Shown here: positions 55,290 to 64,000 of the stretch, in pieces
Layout of the letters: each line of letters opens with the position of its first letter
Numbering within the stretch: the stretch's first letter is position 1
NCBI RefSeq assembly: GCF_001641695.1
Contig: NZ_LSEF01000090.1
Coordinates: 109,228-173,227, forward strand
Length of the DNA: 64,000 nucleotides
Reading direction: 5' to 3'
Source: Bradyrhizobium neotropicale
GTDB taxonomy: Bacteria; Pseudomonadota; Alphaproteobacteria; Rhizobiales; Xanthobacteraceae
Made by a program: the position numbers and the translations under genes
Notes under the pieces: model-generated
What the model was told of the DNA's origin: nothing
The model's database searches: none
The model's input: only the letters and a program-made list of their open reading frames with translations

Positions 55290-56453
55290 ATGCGTATCGT
55301 CGACGTCCGCGAAATCACCAAGCCGATCTCATCGCCGATACGGAATGCCTACATCGACTTCTCGAAGATGACCGCCAGCCTCGTCGCGGTGGTGACCGAC
55401 GTCGAACGTGATGGCCGGCGCGTCGTTGGCTACGGCTTCAACTCGAACGGCCGATACGGCCAGGGCGGGCTCATCCGCGAGCGCTTCCGCAATCGCATCC
55501 TCGAAGCGGATCCCAAGAGCATCCTGAACGACGCCGGCGACAACCTCGATCCGCACAAGCTCTGGGCGGTGATGATGAGCAACGAGAAGCCCGGCGGCCA
55601 CGGTGAGCGCTCGGTCGCGGTCGGAACGCTCGACATGGCGATCTGGGACGCCACGGCGAAGATCGCCGGCAAGCCGTTGTTCAGGTTGCTCGCCGAGCAG
55701 AAGGGACGCGAAGCCAATCCCCGTGTCTTCGTCTACGCCGCCGGAGGCTACTACTACCCGGGCAAGGACAACACGGCGCTGCGGGCCGAAATGCGCGGCT
55801 ATCTCAATCGCGGCTACAACGTCGTCAAGATGAAGATCGGCGGCGCGACGATCGACGAGGACCAGCGCCGCATCGAAGCTGTGTTGACCGAGATCGGGTC
55901 GGAGGCGCAGCTGGCCGTCGACGTCAACGGTCGCTTCGATCTCGAGACCGGCATCGCCTATGCCAAGATGCTCCGCCAGTACCCGCTGTTCTGGTATGAG
56001 GAAGTCGGCGATCCGCTCGACTATGCGCTTCAGGCGGCGCTCTCGGAGTTCTATCCCGGCCCGATGGCGACCGGCGAAAACCTGTTCTCGCACCAGGATG
56101 CGCGCAACCTTCTGCGCTACGGCGGGATGCGGCCGGACCGCGACTGGCTCCAGTTCGACTGTGCACTGTCGTATGGTCTGGTCGAATACCTGCGCACCCT
56201 CGACGTGCTTCATCAATTCGGCTGGTCGCCGTCGCGCTGCATCCCGCACGGCGGCCACCAGATGTCCCTGAACATCGCCGCCGGACTCGGGCTCGGCGGC
56301 AACGAGAGCTATCCGGATCTCTTCCAACCCTACGGTGGGTTTCCGGATGGCGTGAAGGTGGAGAACGGGCACATCGTCATGCCCGAGCTTCCGGGAATCG
56401 GCTTCGAAGGCAAGTCGGATCTGATCAAGGTCATGCGCGAACTGGCTGAATGA
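55290..56453 (+). CDS. tarD: D(-)-tartrate dehydratase, enolase superfamily
   Basis: 387 residues. The pattern of catalytic residues matches the B. japonicum D-tartrate dehydratase as I remember it, shifted by two: Lys100 in SNEKPGGHGER, Lys182 in VVKMKIGGAT, metal ligands Asp211 (DVNGRFD), Glu237 (WYEEVGD) and Glu263 (TGENLF), and His320 in IPHGGHQMSLNIAAGLGLGG. The enzyme dehydrates D-tartrate to oxaloacetate. Transcribed divergently from its probable LysR regulator. Confidence 0.9.
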   Translation: MRIVDVREITKPISSPIRNAYIDFSKMTASLVAVVTDVERDGRRVVGYGFNSNGRYGQGGLIRERFRNRILEADPKSILNDAGDNLDPHKLWAVMMSNEKPGGHGERSVAVGTLDMAIWDATAKIAGKPLFRLLAEQKGREANPRVFVYAAGGYYYPGKDNTALRAEMRGYLNRGYNVVKMKIGGATIDEDQRRIEAVLTEIGSEAQLAVDVNGRFDLETGIAYAKMLRQYPLFWYEEVGDPLDYALQAALSEFYPGPMATGENLFSHQDARNLLRYGGMRPDRDWLQFDCALSYGLVEYLRTLDVLHQFGWSPSRCIPHGGHQMSLNIAAGLGLGGNESYPDLFQPYGGFPDGVKVENGHIVMPELPGIGFEGKSDLIKVMRELAE

Positions 56454-56581
56454 GCTCCCGGACATGCGACATGCGGCCTTAGAGGCCGCATGTGCATTGT
56501 CCAGCCGACCATCGGTCGGTCTGGTTCGCCAAGCAGACGTTGAAAGCCGAACCGAACTTCCTGCCCTCGCCCCCTCCACGG

Positions 56582-56600
56582 ACTAGGCGTGTACTCATAG
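56582..56600. repeat. Direct repeat, copy 1 (ACTAGGCGTGTACTCATAG)
   Basis: Nineteen bases that recur at 58255-58274 with one inserted G and one T-to-C change. The copies enclose the AraC remnant and the MBL hydrolase gene. Confidence 0.75.
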
Positions 56601-56682
56601 ATCCGATCAGGCAGCAGCGCGCGTCGTTGATCGCTGACCGGCCTCCCGCCGATGTGGAAATGGCCCGCTGCCGCATGCCTGA

Positions 56683-56840
56683 CTGCGCCAACATCGGCTC
56701 GAGCAGGCCATGAACATGCTGCGGGAAACCGACGAGTCGGTCGTCTCGATAGCCGCGGCGCTTGGCTATTCCCCGCAGACCCCCTTCGCTGCAGCATTCA
56801 AGAGCTGACGGGCGAAACGCCGAGCGATTGGCGGAGGCGC
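56683..56840 (+). pseudogene. AraC family regulator, C-terminal HTH remnant with frameshift
   Basis: In one frame the sequence reads LRQHRLEQAMNMLRETDESVV and SIAAALGYSPQTPFAAAFK, the second HTH of AraC proteins, then hits a stop at 56806. In the next frame it continues ELTGETPSDWRRRR, the normal family end. A single-base deletion near 56803 explains the break. A stop at 56680 precedes the segment, and no N-terminal domain is left. Confidence 0.7.
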
Positions 56841-56945
56841 CGCGTTAGCAGCAATTTCTCTACAGGGACGGCAATCGCTCTGGGGCAGTCGAATATCTGG
56901 TTCGCTAAACATCGCAAGTCCACCCCATTCGGACGGAGACAAACG

Positions 56946-57224
56946 ATGGACTGGAAGCATCTTGCAATTGCACCGCGCCGGAAAGCCGTCGCAACGGCGC
57001 TTTGCCGGCATGTACGCCGCCCTCTTCTCCGCCCGCCTGCGCGCACCTGTCTCGATCTCGGCGAGGCCGGCGCGCTGTTCACGCGCGAGCGCAAGGCGGA
57101 GATGGTCGGCGACGTCGCCAAGACCACGAAGCAGGAAATCAACACCGTCTGGATCTATCCGCCCAAAGCCGAGCGCGCCGCTGCGCTCACCTCGGCCGAT
57201 CCGGAACGCGTGACCAGCCGCTAG
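56946..57224 (+). other. Short open frame, possibly decayed tautomerase-like gene
   Basis: Frame starting MDWKHLAIAPRRKAV, 92 residues. The part ALFTRERKAEMVGDVAKTT followed by NTVWIYPP recalls 4-oxalocrotonate tautomerase-type proteins, but the N-terminal catalytic Pro and the glycine-rich end are missing. Weak evidence; it may be noncoding. Confidence 0.25.
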
Positions 57225-57314
57225 AGCCGCGAGGCGATGACGGCCGCGCTTGCCTGGCTGCGCGACCCGCTCAACCACGACCAGCCAGAAGCCAGATTGA
57301 AACAGGAGACAGAC

Positions 57315-58232
57315 ATGGACCTGCACAACACCTCAGACCCCGTTGCATCGAAACCCGAAGAGCTCGTTCCGTCGCGCTACGCAGTGCAGGTCGGCGAGAT
57401 TGACGTGCTGGTGGTCAGCGACGGCGTGCTGCCGCTGCCAACCACCATGTTGGCGCACAACGCCGCCCCGGCCGACCGGGCGACCTGGCTGCACGACATG
57501 TTCCTGCCATCGGACGCTTTCGACTGGGCGCTGAATGCCGTCATGGTCCGTAGCGGCGGCAAGACCGTCCTCATCGACGCTGGACTGGGGTCCGACCCGA
57601 ACCTGAACTTGCCGCGGGCCGGCCAGTTGATCAAGCGACTGGAGGCCGCCGGAATCGATCTTGCGTCCGTGACCGACCTCGTGCTGACCCACATGCACAT
57701 GGACCACATTGGCGGGCTGCTCGTCGACGGGGTGAAGGAGCGGCTGCGCAAAGACCTGCGGATCCACGTGGCGGCCGCAGAGGTCAAATTCTGGGAGTCG
57801 CCTGATTTCACTCGCACCAACATGCCGCAGGGTTTCCCGGATGCACTCCGGTCGGCCGCCAAGCGGTTCGTGAAGGAATACGGCAGTCAGCTGCGGCAGT
57901 TCGATGAGAAGCACGAGGTTGCGCCGGGCGTCGTCGTCCGTCGCACCGGCGGTCACACCCCCGGCCACAGCGTGGTTCGCGTAGCATCCGGCGGCGACGC
58001 GCTGACATTCGCCGGCGACGCCGTGTTTGCTGTCGGCTTCGACCAACCCGACTGGCACAACGGTTTCGAACACGACCCCGAGGAGGCGGCGCGCGTTCGT
58101 ATCCGTCTTTTGCGAGAGCTTGCTCAGACCGGCGAGATGCTGGTGGCCACTCACCTGCCGTTCCCGTCCGTGGGCCGGGTGGCAGTTGAGGGTGACGCCT
58201 TTCGTTGGGTGCCGGTCTTCTGGGACTACTGA
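57315..58232 (+). CDS. MBL-fold metallo-hydrolase
   Basis: 305 residues from ATG at 57315 after ACAGGAGAC. Zinc motif LTHMHMDHIGGLL (HxHxDH) near 130, RTGGHTPGHSVVRV near 222, FAGDAVF near 242 and a final His in ATHLPFPSVGR. Similar proteins include lactonases and hydrolases of various esters; substrate unknown. Lies between the two direct repeats, next to degraded sequence, so it may belong to a transferred piece. Confidence 0.85.
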   Translation: MDLHNTSDPVASKPEELVPSRYAVQVGEIDVLVVSDGVLPLPTTMLAHNAAPADRATWLHDMFLPSDAFDWALNAVMVRSGGKTVLIDAGLGSDPNLNLPRAGQLIKRLEAAGIDLASVTDLVLTHMHMDHIGGLLVDGVKERLRKDLRIHVAAAEVKFWESPDFTRTNMPQGFPDALRSAAKRFVKEYGSQLRQFDEKHEVAPGVVVRRTGGHTPGHSVVRVASGGDALTFAGDAVFAVGFDQPDWHNGFEHDPEEAARVRIRLLRELAQTGEMLVATHLPFPSVGRVAVEGDAFRWVPVFWDY

Positions 58233-58254
58233 CCGCTTGTTGAGCTAGGGTCGA

Positions 58255-58274
58255 ACTAGGGCGCGTACTCATAG
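58255..58274. repeat. Direct repeat, copy 2 (ACTAGGGCGCGTACTCATAG)
   Basis: Twenty bases, a near copy of 56582-56600. It lies 22 bases after the MBL hydrolase stop. Confidence 0.75.
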
Positions 58275-58374
58275 CGTTGATGAGTTCACGCCCTGGTTTC
58301 CGCGCTGCCGATTGCGGTCCCGACCGAATTTACTGTCCAGGTCGGCCGTGCTGCACCTCTTTCGCCTACGATGT

Positions 58375-58866
58375 TCAACCAACCGGTCCGGGGATCCAAG
58401 AGTCGCCGGAAAGCGGCATAACTCTTACATCAGAAATCACCCCGAGTTGCAGGCTTGGATCGAAATGGCGCATCGTCCGCTCGTTGAGGTCAATGATGCG
58501 GCCAGGTCTTAGCGGCCCCACGTCATTGATCTTGACGATGACCTTTTTGCCTACGGCCTCGACGAGGGCAAACTTCGGCTTCGCGCCAAATTGGACCCCA
58601 CCAAATTTCTGACGCAAACTCGTCTTGATGGCAGCCGCCCAGACGGAGGGATCATATCGCTCGCCGGAGGCGGTACTCGGGCCGCCCTCCTCCTTGCCCG
58701 GCTTGAACGGATTGTACATGGAAGCTTTGCCAACGATAGCATCCCCAGAGGCGGCATTGACGACAGCGCTTGAGTCAATTCCACCTGCTTCACTTCGAGC
58801 AACGGTAACAGAAACGGCAAGCGCAACCACAGCGCCGCAAATTGCGGCGCTCGAGCGGAACACCAT
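58375..58866 (-). CDS. RlpA-like exported protein (double-psi beta-barrel)
   Basis: 163 residues. Signal peptide of about 25 residues, then the RlpA fold: GKASMYNPF, GERYDPSVWAAA, VIVKINDVGPLRPGRIIDLNERTMRHF. RlpA proteins cleave naked glycan strands or bind peptidoglycan; here the usual short RlpA domain is present without a SPOR domain. The conserved Asp in NDVGP and the His near the end are kept. Single gene. Confidence 0.88.
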   Translation of the reverse strand: MVFRSSAAICGAVVALAVSVTVARSEAGGIDSSAVVNAASGDAIVGKASMYNPFKPGKEEGGPSTASGERYDPSVWAAAIKTSLRQKFGGVQFGAKPKFALVEAVGKKVIVKINDVGPLRPGRIIDLNERTMRHFDPSLQLGVISDVRVMPLSGDSWIPGPVG

Positions 58867-59110
58867 TATATCTCCTTTGATTTTCGATCGTCCGGTTCCC
58901 GATGCCGCAAAAACATGGTCAAGCGAACGCGGAAGCGTTCAGGAACTTGCGCCAACCTTTTGCGGATTCGAGCCAACCCCTTGGCTACGGAACCGTTGCG
59001 GGAACCAGAGCGGTCCCTGCGCAGTGTTTTAGTTATCGCCGTCTAAGACAGAGATTGCGTCAGCAGCATGACCGCGAAGAACCACGCGTGAATGTCTCGA
59101 CCACCGGGTC

Positions 59111-59872
59111 TCACGAGCTCAGCGGTAAGAGTGCACTCCGCAATATCGAGCTCGAAATCCCCATGAGTCCCGTGAAGGGATCATCCAGCTCCAAGATCAG
59201 AAAGATCGCACTGGCAAACGACAGCGCGCATACAAACAGCGAGATCATGACGACCACGTTCGTCCGCACAAAAAGGGTGGCGCTCACGAAGATCGCGCTT
59301 AGCCAAAACACCACAATGACCAGAAAAGGCGTCGGAATCGAACTGCCGACCTGCGTGAATAACCGCAATCGCATCTGCGCACCTTCCGTGAAAGCCGCAA
59401 TAGCGCGAGACTGCAGGGAACGTTGCATATCGTTGTTCGGCGACAGCCGTTCGAGCTCACTATAGAATGCCCACGCCTCTACGCTGGGCTCGAAGCGCGT
59501 GGGTTTCCCGGTTGAGTTCGCTTGCTCGTGCCAGATGCGATCAGCCATCGGTGGTATGCTCTGCCGCAGGAGTTTTCGGAGCGAGGTTGCTTCCGGCCCG
59601 TATTGCGTAACCAGATCGTCCAGCAGGATGATCGTTGCGGTCAACTGCCTGACCTGGTTTTCCTTCTGGTCGAACGTCGTTTTTGCGGACGCGATCAACA
59701 GACCAAGTACGAGTGCGGTCAGCGTACCAATCAGGCCCGCGGTCAACTTTACGACGTCCCTGGAGTCCGAGTGCAAGTGATGTTCCGACAACAATTTCCG
59801 AACGGCCATCCCAGCCAGGGCGCCGCCAAACATCAGTGCGAACACAAGCAACGAAATCAATAGATTCATCAT
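59111..59872 (-). CDS. DUF4239-type membrane protein
   Basis: 253 residues from MMNLLISLLVFALMFGGALAG. Two membrane segments at each end (about 3-20, 45-65, then 185-205 and 210-235) flank a cytoplasmic or periplasmic helical domain with RLTATIILLDDLVTQYG-like text (QLTATIILLDDLV). This layout fits DUF4239 (bestrophin-related) proteins of unknown function. Single gene. The ATG pair at 59872/59869 makes the exact start ambiguous by one codon. Confidence 0.8.
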   Translation of the reverse strand: MMNLLISLLVFALMFGGALAGMAVRKLLSEHHLHSDSRDVVKLTAGLIGTLTALVLGLLIASAKTTFDQKENQVRQLTATIILLDDLVTQYGPEATSLRKLLRQSIPPMADRIWHEQANSTGKPTRFEPSVEAWAFYSELERLSPNNDMQRSLQSRAIAAFTEGAQMRLRLFTQVGSSIPTPFLVIVVFWLSAIFVSATLFVRTNVVVMISLFVCALSFASAIFLILELDDPFTGLMGISSSILRSALLPLSS

Positions 59873-60055
59873 ATCTGCGAATGCCCCACCATCCCGGTGA
59901 CCAAGCTGAGATCGCGCGCACGATCGCCACACAATACGAGCGCCGCGCCAGTCCTTCACGAAGAGCGGTCGATCCATCCTAGCCCCGATTATGCGGACTT
60001 GTCTAAATGCGGGCGCACATGAGACCATTCTCCGGCCGCAGGGAGAACCGCGACC

Positions 60056-60469
60056 ATGGAAATCAAACTGCCAGTCGTTGCGCTGCTCGCGATGATCGTG
60101 CCGGGACAGGCGCGCGCCGCAGTGCTCACCGACGCCGAGGCGACGTTCCTCGACCAACTCGTCACCGCCGCCGCGGTGCTCGAACAACGATGCGCCGGCT
60201 ACGAGGTCAATGGTGCCGGCGGCGTTCAACTCGGCGCCAGACTTCTCGGCAGCACTGATGCCGCGATGGCGATGATCGACGCCTATGCCGCCGCCATAAA
60301 GGCCCACGATGGCAAGGCTTACGATCCAGGTAAATTCCGCCCCGAAGTGCTCGAGGCGGCGAGCGAAACGTCCAAGCGACTTCAGGCGCACTTGATCAAG
60401 AACCCGAAAGAGGCCTGCGCCGATTATGGCGATACCAGCGTGGCGCGCGGTCTGCTGAGACGGTACTGA
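60056..60469 (+). CDS. Small exported hypothetical protein
   Basis: 137 residues. Signal peptide of about 21 residues (LLAMIVPGQARAA), then a helical domain with two cysteines (QRCAGYEV and EACADYG) that could pair. No family recognised. ATG preceded by weak GGGAGAACC. Confidence 0.6.
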   Translation: MEIKLPVVALLAMIVPGQARAAVLTDAEATFLDQLVTAAAVLEQRCAGYEVNGAGGVQLGARLLGSTDAAMAMIDAYAAAIKAHDGKAYDPGKFRPEVLEAASETSKRLQAHLIKNPKEACADYGDTSVARGLLRRY

Positions 60470-60618
60470 ACAGTCTTCGCATCTTGGCCCGCCATGTCGT
60501 GCTTCGTCCCTCGGATCAGCTCGCCCTGGCAAGTCGGCGAAGGGCCACTGGCGGATGTTTGCCCGCGCAGCTAGACTTGCGTGGCTTGCGCCCGGCGCAT
60601 CTCTACCCGTGATCCGGC

Positions 60619-62307
60619 ATGATTGACCTTCTGACGCGTATTGCACCCGGATTGACAAAGCTCTTGTCCTACAGTTTTGCCGAAGACTTTCGGCATGATC
60701 TGTTGGCAGGGGTCTCTGTTGCCGCAGTGGCGTTGCCGGTCGCGATCGCCTACGCGCAGCTGGCGGGCTTCAATCCCGTCGTGGGGCTTTATTCGAGCAT
60801 TCTGCCGCTGGTCGCGTACGCCATCTTCGGCACCTCACGGCAGATGATCGTCAATCCCGATGCCGCGGTGTGCGCCATGGTCGCTGCTGCGGTGGCTCCG
60901 CTGGCGGGTCGAAATGCCGAATTATACTGGTCGCTGTCGGTTGCAGTTACGTTTCTGGCCGGCATGTTCTGCATTGCAGCGAGTTTTTTCCGGCTCGGAG
61001 CGCTGGCGGAATTTCTCTCCAAGCCGATCCTTGTCGGACTTTTGAACGGCGTCGCAATTTCGATCTGCCTCGGGCAAGCCGGCAAGCTTCTCGGCTTTTC
61101 CATCGAATCCAAAAGGATCGTTCCGCAACTGCTCGAGATCTTCGCCAAGCTTCCCCAGACGCAGGTTCCGACGCTGATCGTGGGAGCGGCAAGCCTGGCA
61201 ATATTGTTTGGGCTGGCGCGCTGGGTGCCGCGACTTCCGACTGCTCCGATCATATTGATCGCCGCCGGCGCTGCGGTCGCCCTGTTCGGGCTCGACCGGT
61301 ATGGCGTAGCGATTCTGGGGCCGGTTCCTGGGGGTGCGCCGCCGTTGCGATGGCCCAGATTTCCAGAAGACGACATACCATCCCTCCTTGGCAGCGCGGC
61401 GGGGCTCGCTCTCGTGCTGTTTTCGAGCGGCATGCTGACGGCGCGCAGCTTTGCGTCGAAGGGTGGGTACGAGATCGACGCTGATCGTGAATTGGCAGCC
61501 TTTGGTGCTGCGAATCTCGCCTCCGCCTTGTCTCAAGGATTCGCCGTAACCGGCGCCGACTCGCGCACGGCGGTAGCCGTTGCAGCCGGCGGCCGCACCC
61601 AGGTGACCGGCCTGGTCGCTGCGGTCACGATCACCGCAGTGTTGCTGTTTTTGACCGGCCCCTTGCGATACGTGCCGATTGCTGCCTTGGGCGCGCTGCT
61701 TGTTTTCGCTTCAATTTCGCTCTTCGACATACGAACGCTACGCGAAATCTGGAGCATCGATCGAACCGAGGTCGGCCTCGCCGTGATCACTACGCTGGGA
61801 GTGGTCGCGCTGGGCGCCATCAACGGAATTCTCATCGCGGTGGGGCTGGCTCTGGTCCGCTTCGTCAAGCTGACCGCACGGCCGAGGGACGAAGTCCTGG
61901 GAACAGTCGAAGGGCTTCCCGGTCTGCATTCGATCGAACGACATCCGAACGCCAGAACGTTTCCGGGTCTCGTGCTCTACCGCTTCGATGGCCCGCTGAC
62001 CTTCTTCAATTCCGATTACTTCAAGATGAGGGCGCTTGCGGTAGCCGAGGCCGCAGGCCCGGACCTTCGATGGTTTGTGATTGATGCAATTCCAGTCAGC
62101 CAGATCGACACGACCGGCCTGTATGCGCTTCGCGATTTGCGGGAAAGGCTGGAAGCGCGCGGAGCGTCCCTGATACTCGCCGGGCGCAAGGCCGAATTTC
62201 TCGAGTGGTTTCGTGAAGCCGGTCTCTACCGGCCGGAACATGAAACATGGATCCTCCCGACACTACGCCAGGCCCTGAAGACTTATCTGCGGGCGGCGCA
62301 ACGGTAG
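60619..62307 (+). CDS. SulP family anion transporter with STAS domain
   Basis: 562 residues. SulP signature around SVAAVALPVAIAYAQLAGFNPVVGLYSSILPLVAYAIFGTSRQMIVNPDA at 35-85, about 11-12 membrane segments, and a STAS domain from about 445 (GLVLYRFDGPLTFFNSDYFK ... DAIPVSQIDTTGLYALRDL). Such carriers import sulfate or bicarbonate, or other anions; no neighbour sets the substrate. Confidence 0.92.
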   Translation: MIDLLTRIAPGLTKLLSYSFAEDFRHDLLAGVSVAAVALPVAIAYAQLAGFNPVVGLYSSILPLVAYAIFGTSRQMIVNPDAAVCAMVAAAVAPLAGRNAELYWSLSVAVTFLAGMFCIAASFFRLGALAEFLSKPILVGLLNGVAISICLGQAGKLLGFSIESKRIVPQLLEIFAKLPQTQVPTLIVGAASLAILFGLARWVPRLPTAPIILIAAGAAVALFGLDRYGVAILGPVPGGAPPLRWPRFPEDDIPSLLGSAAGLALVLFSSGMLTARSFASKGGYEIDADRELAAFGAANLASALSQGFAVTGADSRTAVAVAAGGRTQVTGLVAAVTITAVLLFLTGPLRYVPIAALGALLVFASISLFDIRTLREIWSIDRTEVGLAVITTLGVVALGAINGILIAVGLALVRFVKLTARPRDEVLGTVEGLPGLHSIERHPNARTFPGLVLYRFDGPLTFFNSDYFKMRALAVAEAAGPDLRWFVIDAIPVSQIDTTGLYALRDLRERLEARGASLILAGRKAEFLEWFREAGLYRPEHETWILPTLRQALKTYLRAAQR

Positions 62308-62635
62308 GCAGACCCAGTCATTGATCTGGATCAATCGGACGTGTGCCAAGCTCACTTTGGTGCTGGATGCCCCCCGCTGGCCGCCGCTTCGGCTGGAGCG
62401 AACGGGCAGCAATACCAGCAGCTGCCCGCGCTTCGTTGGCTCTCTTCATCGAACACGACCGGCGCGTGCCGGGCCACGTTTCATAAACGAGAATCCGGCG
62501 GAGAACGACAAGGATGGGTGGCGAGAGGCACAAGATACCTATCAAAACTATCGCAAGCGATTGGATGCTTGACGCCAAGGTAAGTGGCTTTGCGACTTGC
62601 CAAGCGAGGCCACCATGTCTGTCGTTCAAGCAGAA
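62308..62635. other. 328-base intergenic region
   Basis: No convincing gene, terminator or repeat. It lies between two convergent genes, the SulP carrier and the TPR protein. Confidence 0.5.
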
Positions 62636-64000
62636 TTACCGCAGCCGGTCGAGCAACGCCTTTGCTTGCTTTAGATCCCGCGTTTCGAAGCCCTCGGTGA
62701 ACCAGCCGTAGATGGGTGCCAGCAGGTCGAGCGCTTCCTCGCGCCTGCCCTGATCAAACCACAAGGCGGCAAGGTCCATCGCAACTCGAAGTTCGAGAGC
62801 CTTGGCTTGTTGGCTCCTCGCAGTCGTCAATGCGTGATCGAACAGTGATTGCGCCTCGGTGCTGGCTTCCGGTTCCGCGCGGACGAGCAACACTCGGGCT
62901 TTCAGTCGATACAGTTCGGCCTCGAATATCCGTTCGCTATTGCGGCTGGTTGTGGCGAGGCCCTGCTCAATCAGCTCCAGCGTCGCCTCGCCTTGATGGC
63001 TCGACAACAGGGCCGGACTCAGGAGCACGTACAGCGCCGTGATGCCGAGCTGATAGCCCGCGCTGCGATATTCGTTCATTGCAGTCTGGATTTCCGCGAG
63101 CGCAGCGGACGAAGGATCAAGGAAGGTGGCGCTTATCCCTCGAACGGCGCGCGCCAATCCTCGCCACTGCCGAAATCCGTGCTCTTCCGACAGGGTGAGG
63201 CAACGCTCGGCATAGCGGCGTGCAATCAGGAATTCGCCTCGAAGAGCGTAGAGAATGGACGCATAATAGCATCCATAGGCCTGCGAATGCGGATGACCAA
63301 TGGCGTCGGCGCGCTGAATGGCGGCATTTAGACGTGCGAGCGCCGTATCGGTGCGGCCCAGCAGCCAGAGTGTCCATGACATCAGGGCAAGGTCGGCCAC
63401 GCCCGCATCCTGGCCGGCGGCACGCGCCGCCAATCTGTCCTGCTCACTGCTCGCCTCGAACGCTTCGTAGGCCCGTTCGATCACTTCGTGGGCGCCTGTG
63501 AGATGTCCCATGAAAAGGCGAATCATCCCTTGCCCACGCATCGCATTGAGCAATGTCGGTCGATCGTTCCGTGTCTCCGCGAGATCGAGCAGCGCCGCGA
63601 TCATTTCCTCGGCAACCGGCAACTCACCACGAATGACACTCGCGGTGGTCAACCAAAACATGATTTGCAGGTGCTCGGGCGGATCTTCGAGACGCTGGCA
63701 GAGCTCGCGCGCACGAGCGAAGGTCGCTACCGCATGGGGCGCGGCCGGCCCCTGGGTAGCGATCAGGCAGGGTCCCAACGCGAATTGGAAATCGAGCTCC
63801 AGCCTGTCCTTCGGTACGCCGTCGGCCAAATGAGCGGAGACCTCGATGCCTTTCCGCAAGTGTGCGATGGCTTCGAGGTTGGCGGAGCGCGTGGCCGCCT
63901 TCTTGCCCGCCTGGAGCCAATATTTCCCGGCCTTTTCGAACAGTCCGGCTTCCGTAAGGTGGAGCGCGAGAGTCTCGGGTTGAGCCTCCACGATTTCCGG
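62636..64000 (-). CDS. C-terminal part of a TPR-repeat protein, probably a cyclase/AAA-type regulator
   Basis: At least 455 residues; the frame stays open to the window end, so the N-terminus is missing. The visible part begins EIVEAQPETLALHLTEAG with KAGKYWLQAGKKAATRSANLEAIAHLRKGI, the motif found after the AAA-ATPase domain in adenylate cyclase or guanylate cyclase-like regulators. TPR-like helices follow throughout (for example ALARLNAAIQRADAIGHPHSQAYG). The class is inferred from this pattern; the catalytic domains are outside. Confidence 0.8.
   Translation of the reverse strand, partial: PEIVEAQPETLALHLTEAGLFEKAGKYWLQAGKKAATRSANLEAIAHLRKGIEVSAHLADGVPKDRLELDFQFALGPCLIATQGPAAPHAVATFARARELCQRLEDPPEHLQIMFWLTTASVIRGELPVAEEMIAALLDLAETRNDRPTLLNAMRGQGMIRLFMGHLTGAHEVIERAYEAFEASSEQDRLAARAAGQDAGVADLALMSWTLWLLGRTDTALARLNAAIQRADAIGHPHSQAYGCYYASILYALRGEFLIARRYAERCLTLSEEHGFRQWRGLARAVRGISATFLDPSSAALAEIQTAMNEYRSAGYQLGITALYVLLSPALLSSHQGEATLELIEQGLATTSRNSERIFEAELYRLKARVLLVRAEPEASTEAQSLFDHALTTARSQQAKALELRVAMDLAALWFDQGRREEALDLLAPIYGWFTEGFETRDLKQAKALLDRLR

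Larger units (their letters stand above)
56454..57314. other. 861-base degraded stretch
   Basis: No intact gene. It holds the first copy of a 19-20 bp direct repeat (56582), an AraC-family remnant (56683-56840) and a short decayed frame (56946-57224). Base composition and broken frames suggest an old insertion or deletion site. Confidence 0.6.

Noticed and set aside
58902-59465. 187-residue plus-strand frame opposite the DUF4239-type gene
   Set aside because: Overlaps the coding strand of a membrane protein with clear hydrophobic segments; composition unlike a protein.
62318-62629. 103-residue minus-strand frame after the SulP gene
   Set aside because: No ribosome site, no motif and mixed composition; considered noncoding.

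Overview
The window is a high-GC chromosomal segment of an alphaproteobacterium, most likely Bradyrhizobium or a close relative. The indications are a full hopanoid locus (hpnCDE-shc-hpnG, ispH-hpnH, hpnN, hpnO, hpnP), an imuA-imuB-dnaE2 cassette with an alphaproteobacterial GTTC-N7-GTTC SOS box, a consensus EcfG promoter, a D-tartrate dehydratase matching the enzyme characterised from B. japonicum, and several palindromic intergenic repeats of the kind common in this group. The assignment comes from reading the sequence; no database was searched. No rRNA, tRNA, CRISPR array or intact insertion sequence was seen.

Layout. 1-9.9 kb: end of an unknown gene and a small membrane protein, an FAD oxidoreductase, an exported amidohydrolase, a heavy-metal-type RND pump with its adaptor, and a class III CoA-transferase family protein. 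9.9-11.6 kb: a small membrane protein and an SDR dehydrogenase set among four palindromic repeats. 11.5-19.0 kb: SOS mutagenesis cassette imuA-imuB-dnaE2 (minus strand), divergent from a DUF4130-UdgX fusion with one SOS box between them; dnaE2 carries an in-frame 149 bp palindrome. 19.1-25.9 kb: phosphate transporter, M20 amidohydrolase, GMC oxidoreductase, alpha/beta hydrolase, an L-2-amino-thiazoline-4-carboxylate hydrolase-like gene and a short LysR regulator. 26.0-28.8 kb: four-gene operon of Tat-type metallophosphoesterase, Tat-type cupredoxin, ECF sigma factor and zinc-finger anti-sigma factor.

29.3-51.8 kb is the lipid region. HpnC, HpnD and HpnE make squalene from farnesyl diphosphate, Shc cyclises it to hopene, HpnH and HpnG add and trim the adenosyl side chain, HpnO aminates the side chain, HpnP methylates C-2 and HpnN moves hopanoids to the outer membrane. 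IspH supplies isoprenoid precursors. hpnP lies between eutB and eutC (ethanolamine ammonia-lyase), so two kinds of cobalamin-dependent enzyme share one strand and probably one transcript. A second MMPL-type exporter follows.

52-64 kb: a chemoreceptor, LysR plus D-tartrate dehydratase, a degraded stretch with an AraC remnant and near-identical 19-20 bp direct repeats around an MBL hydrolase, an RlpA-like protein, a DUF4239-type membrane protein, a SulP transporter and the end of a TPR protein cut by the window edge.
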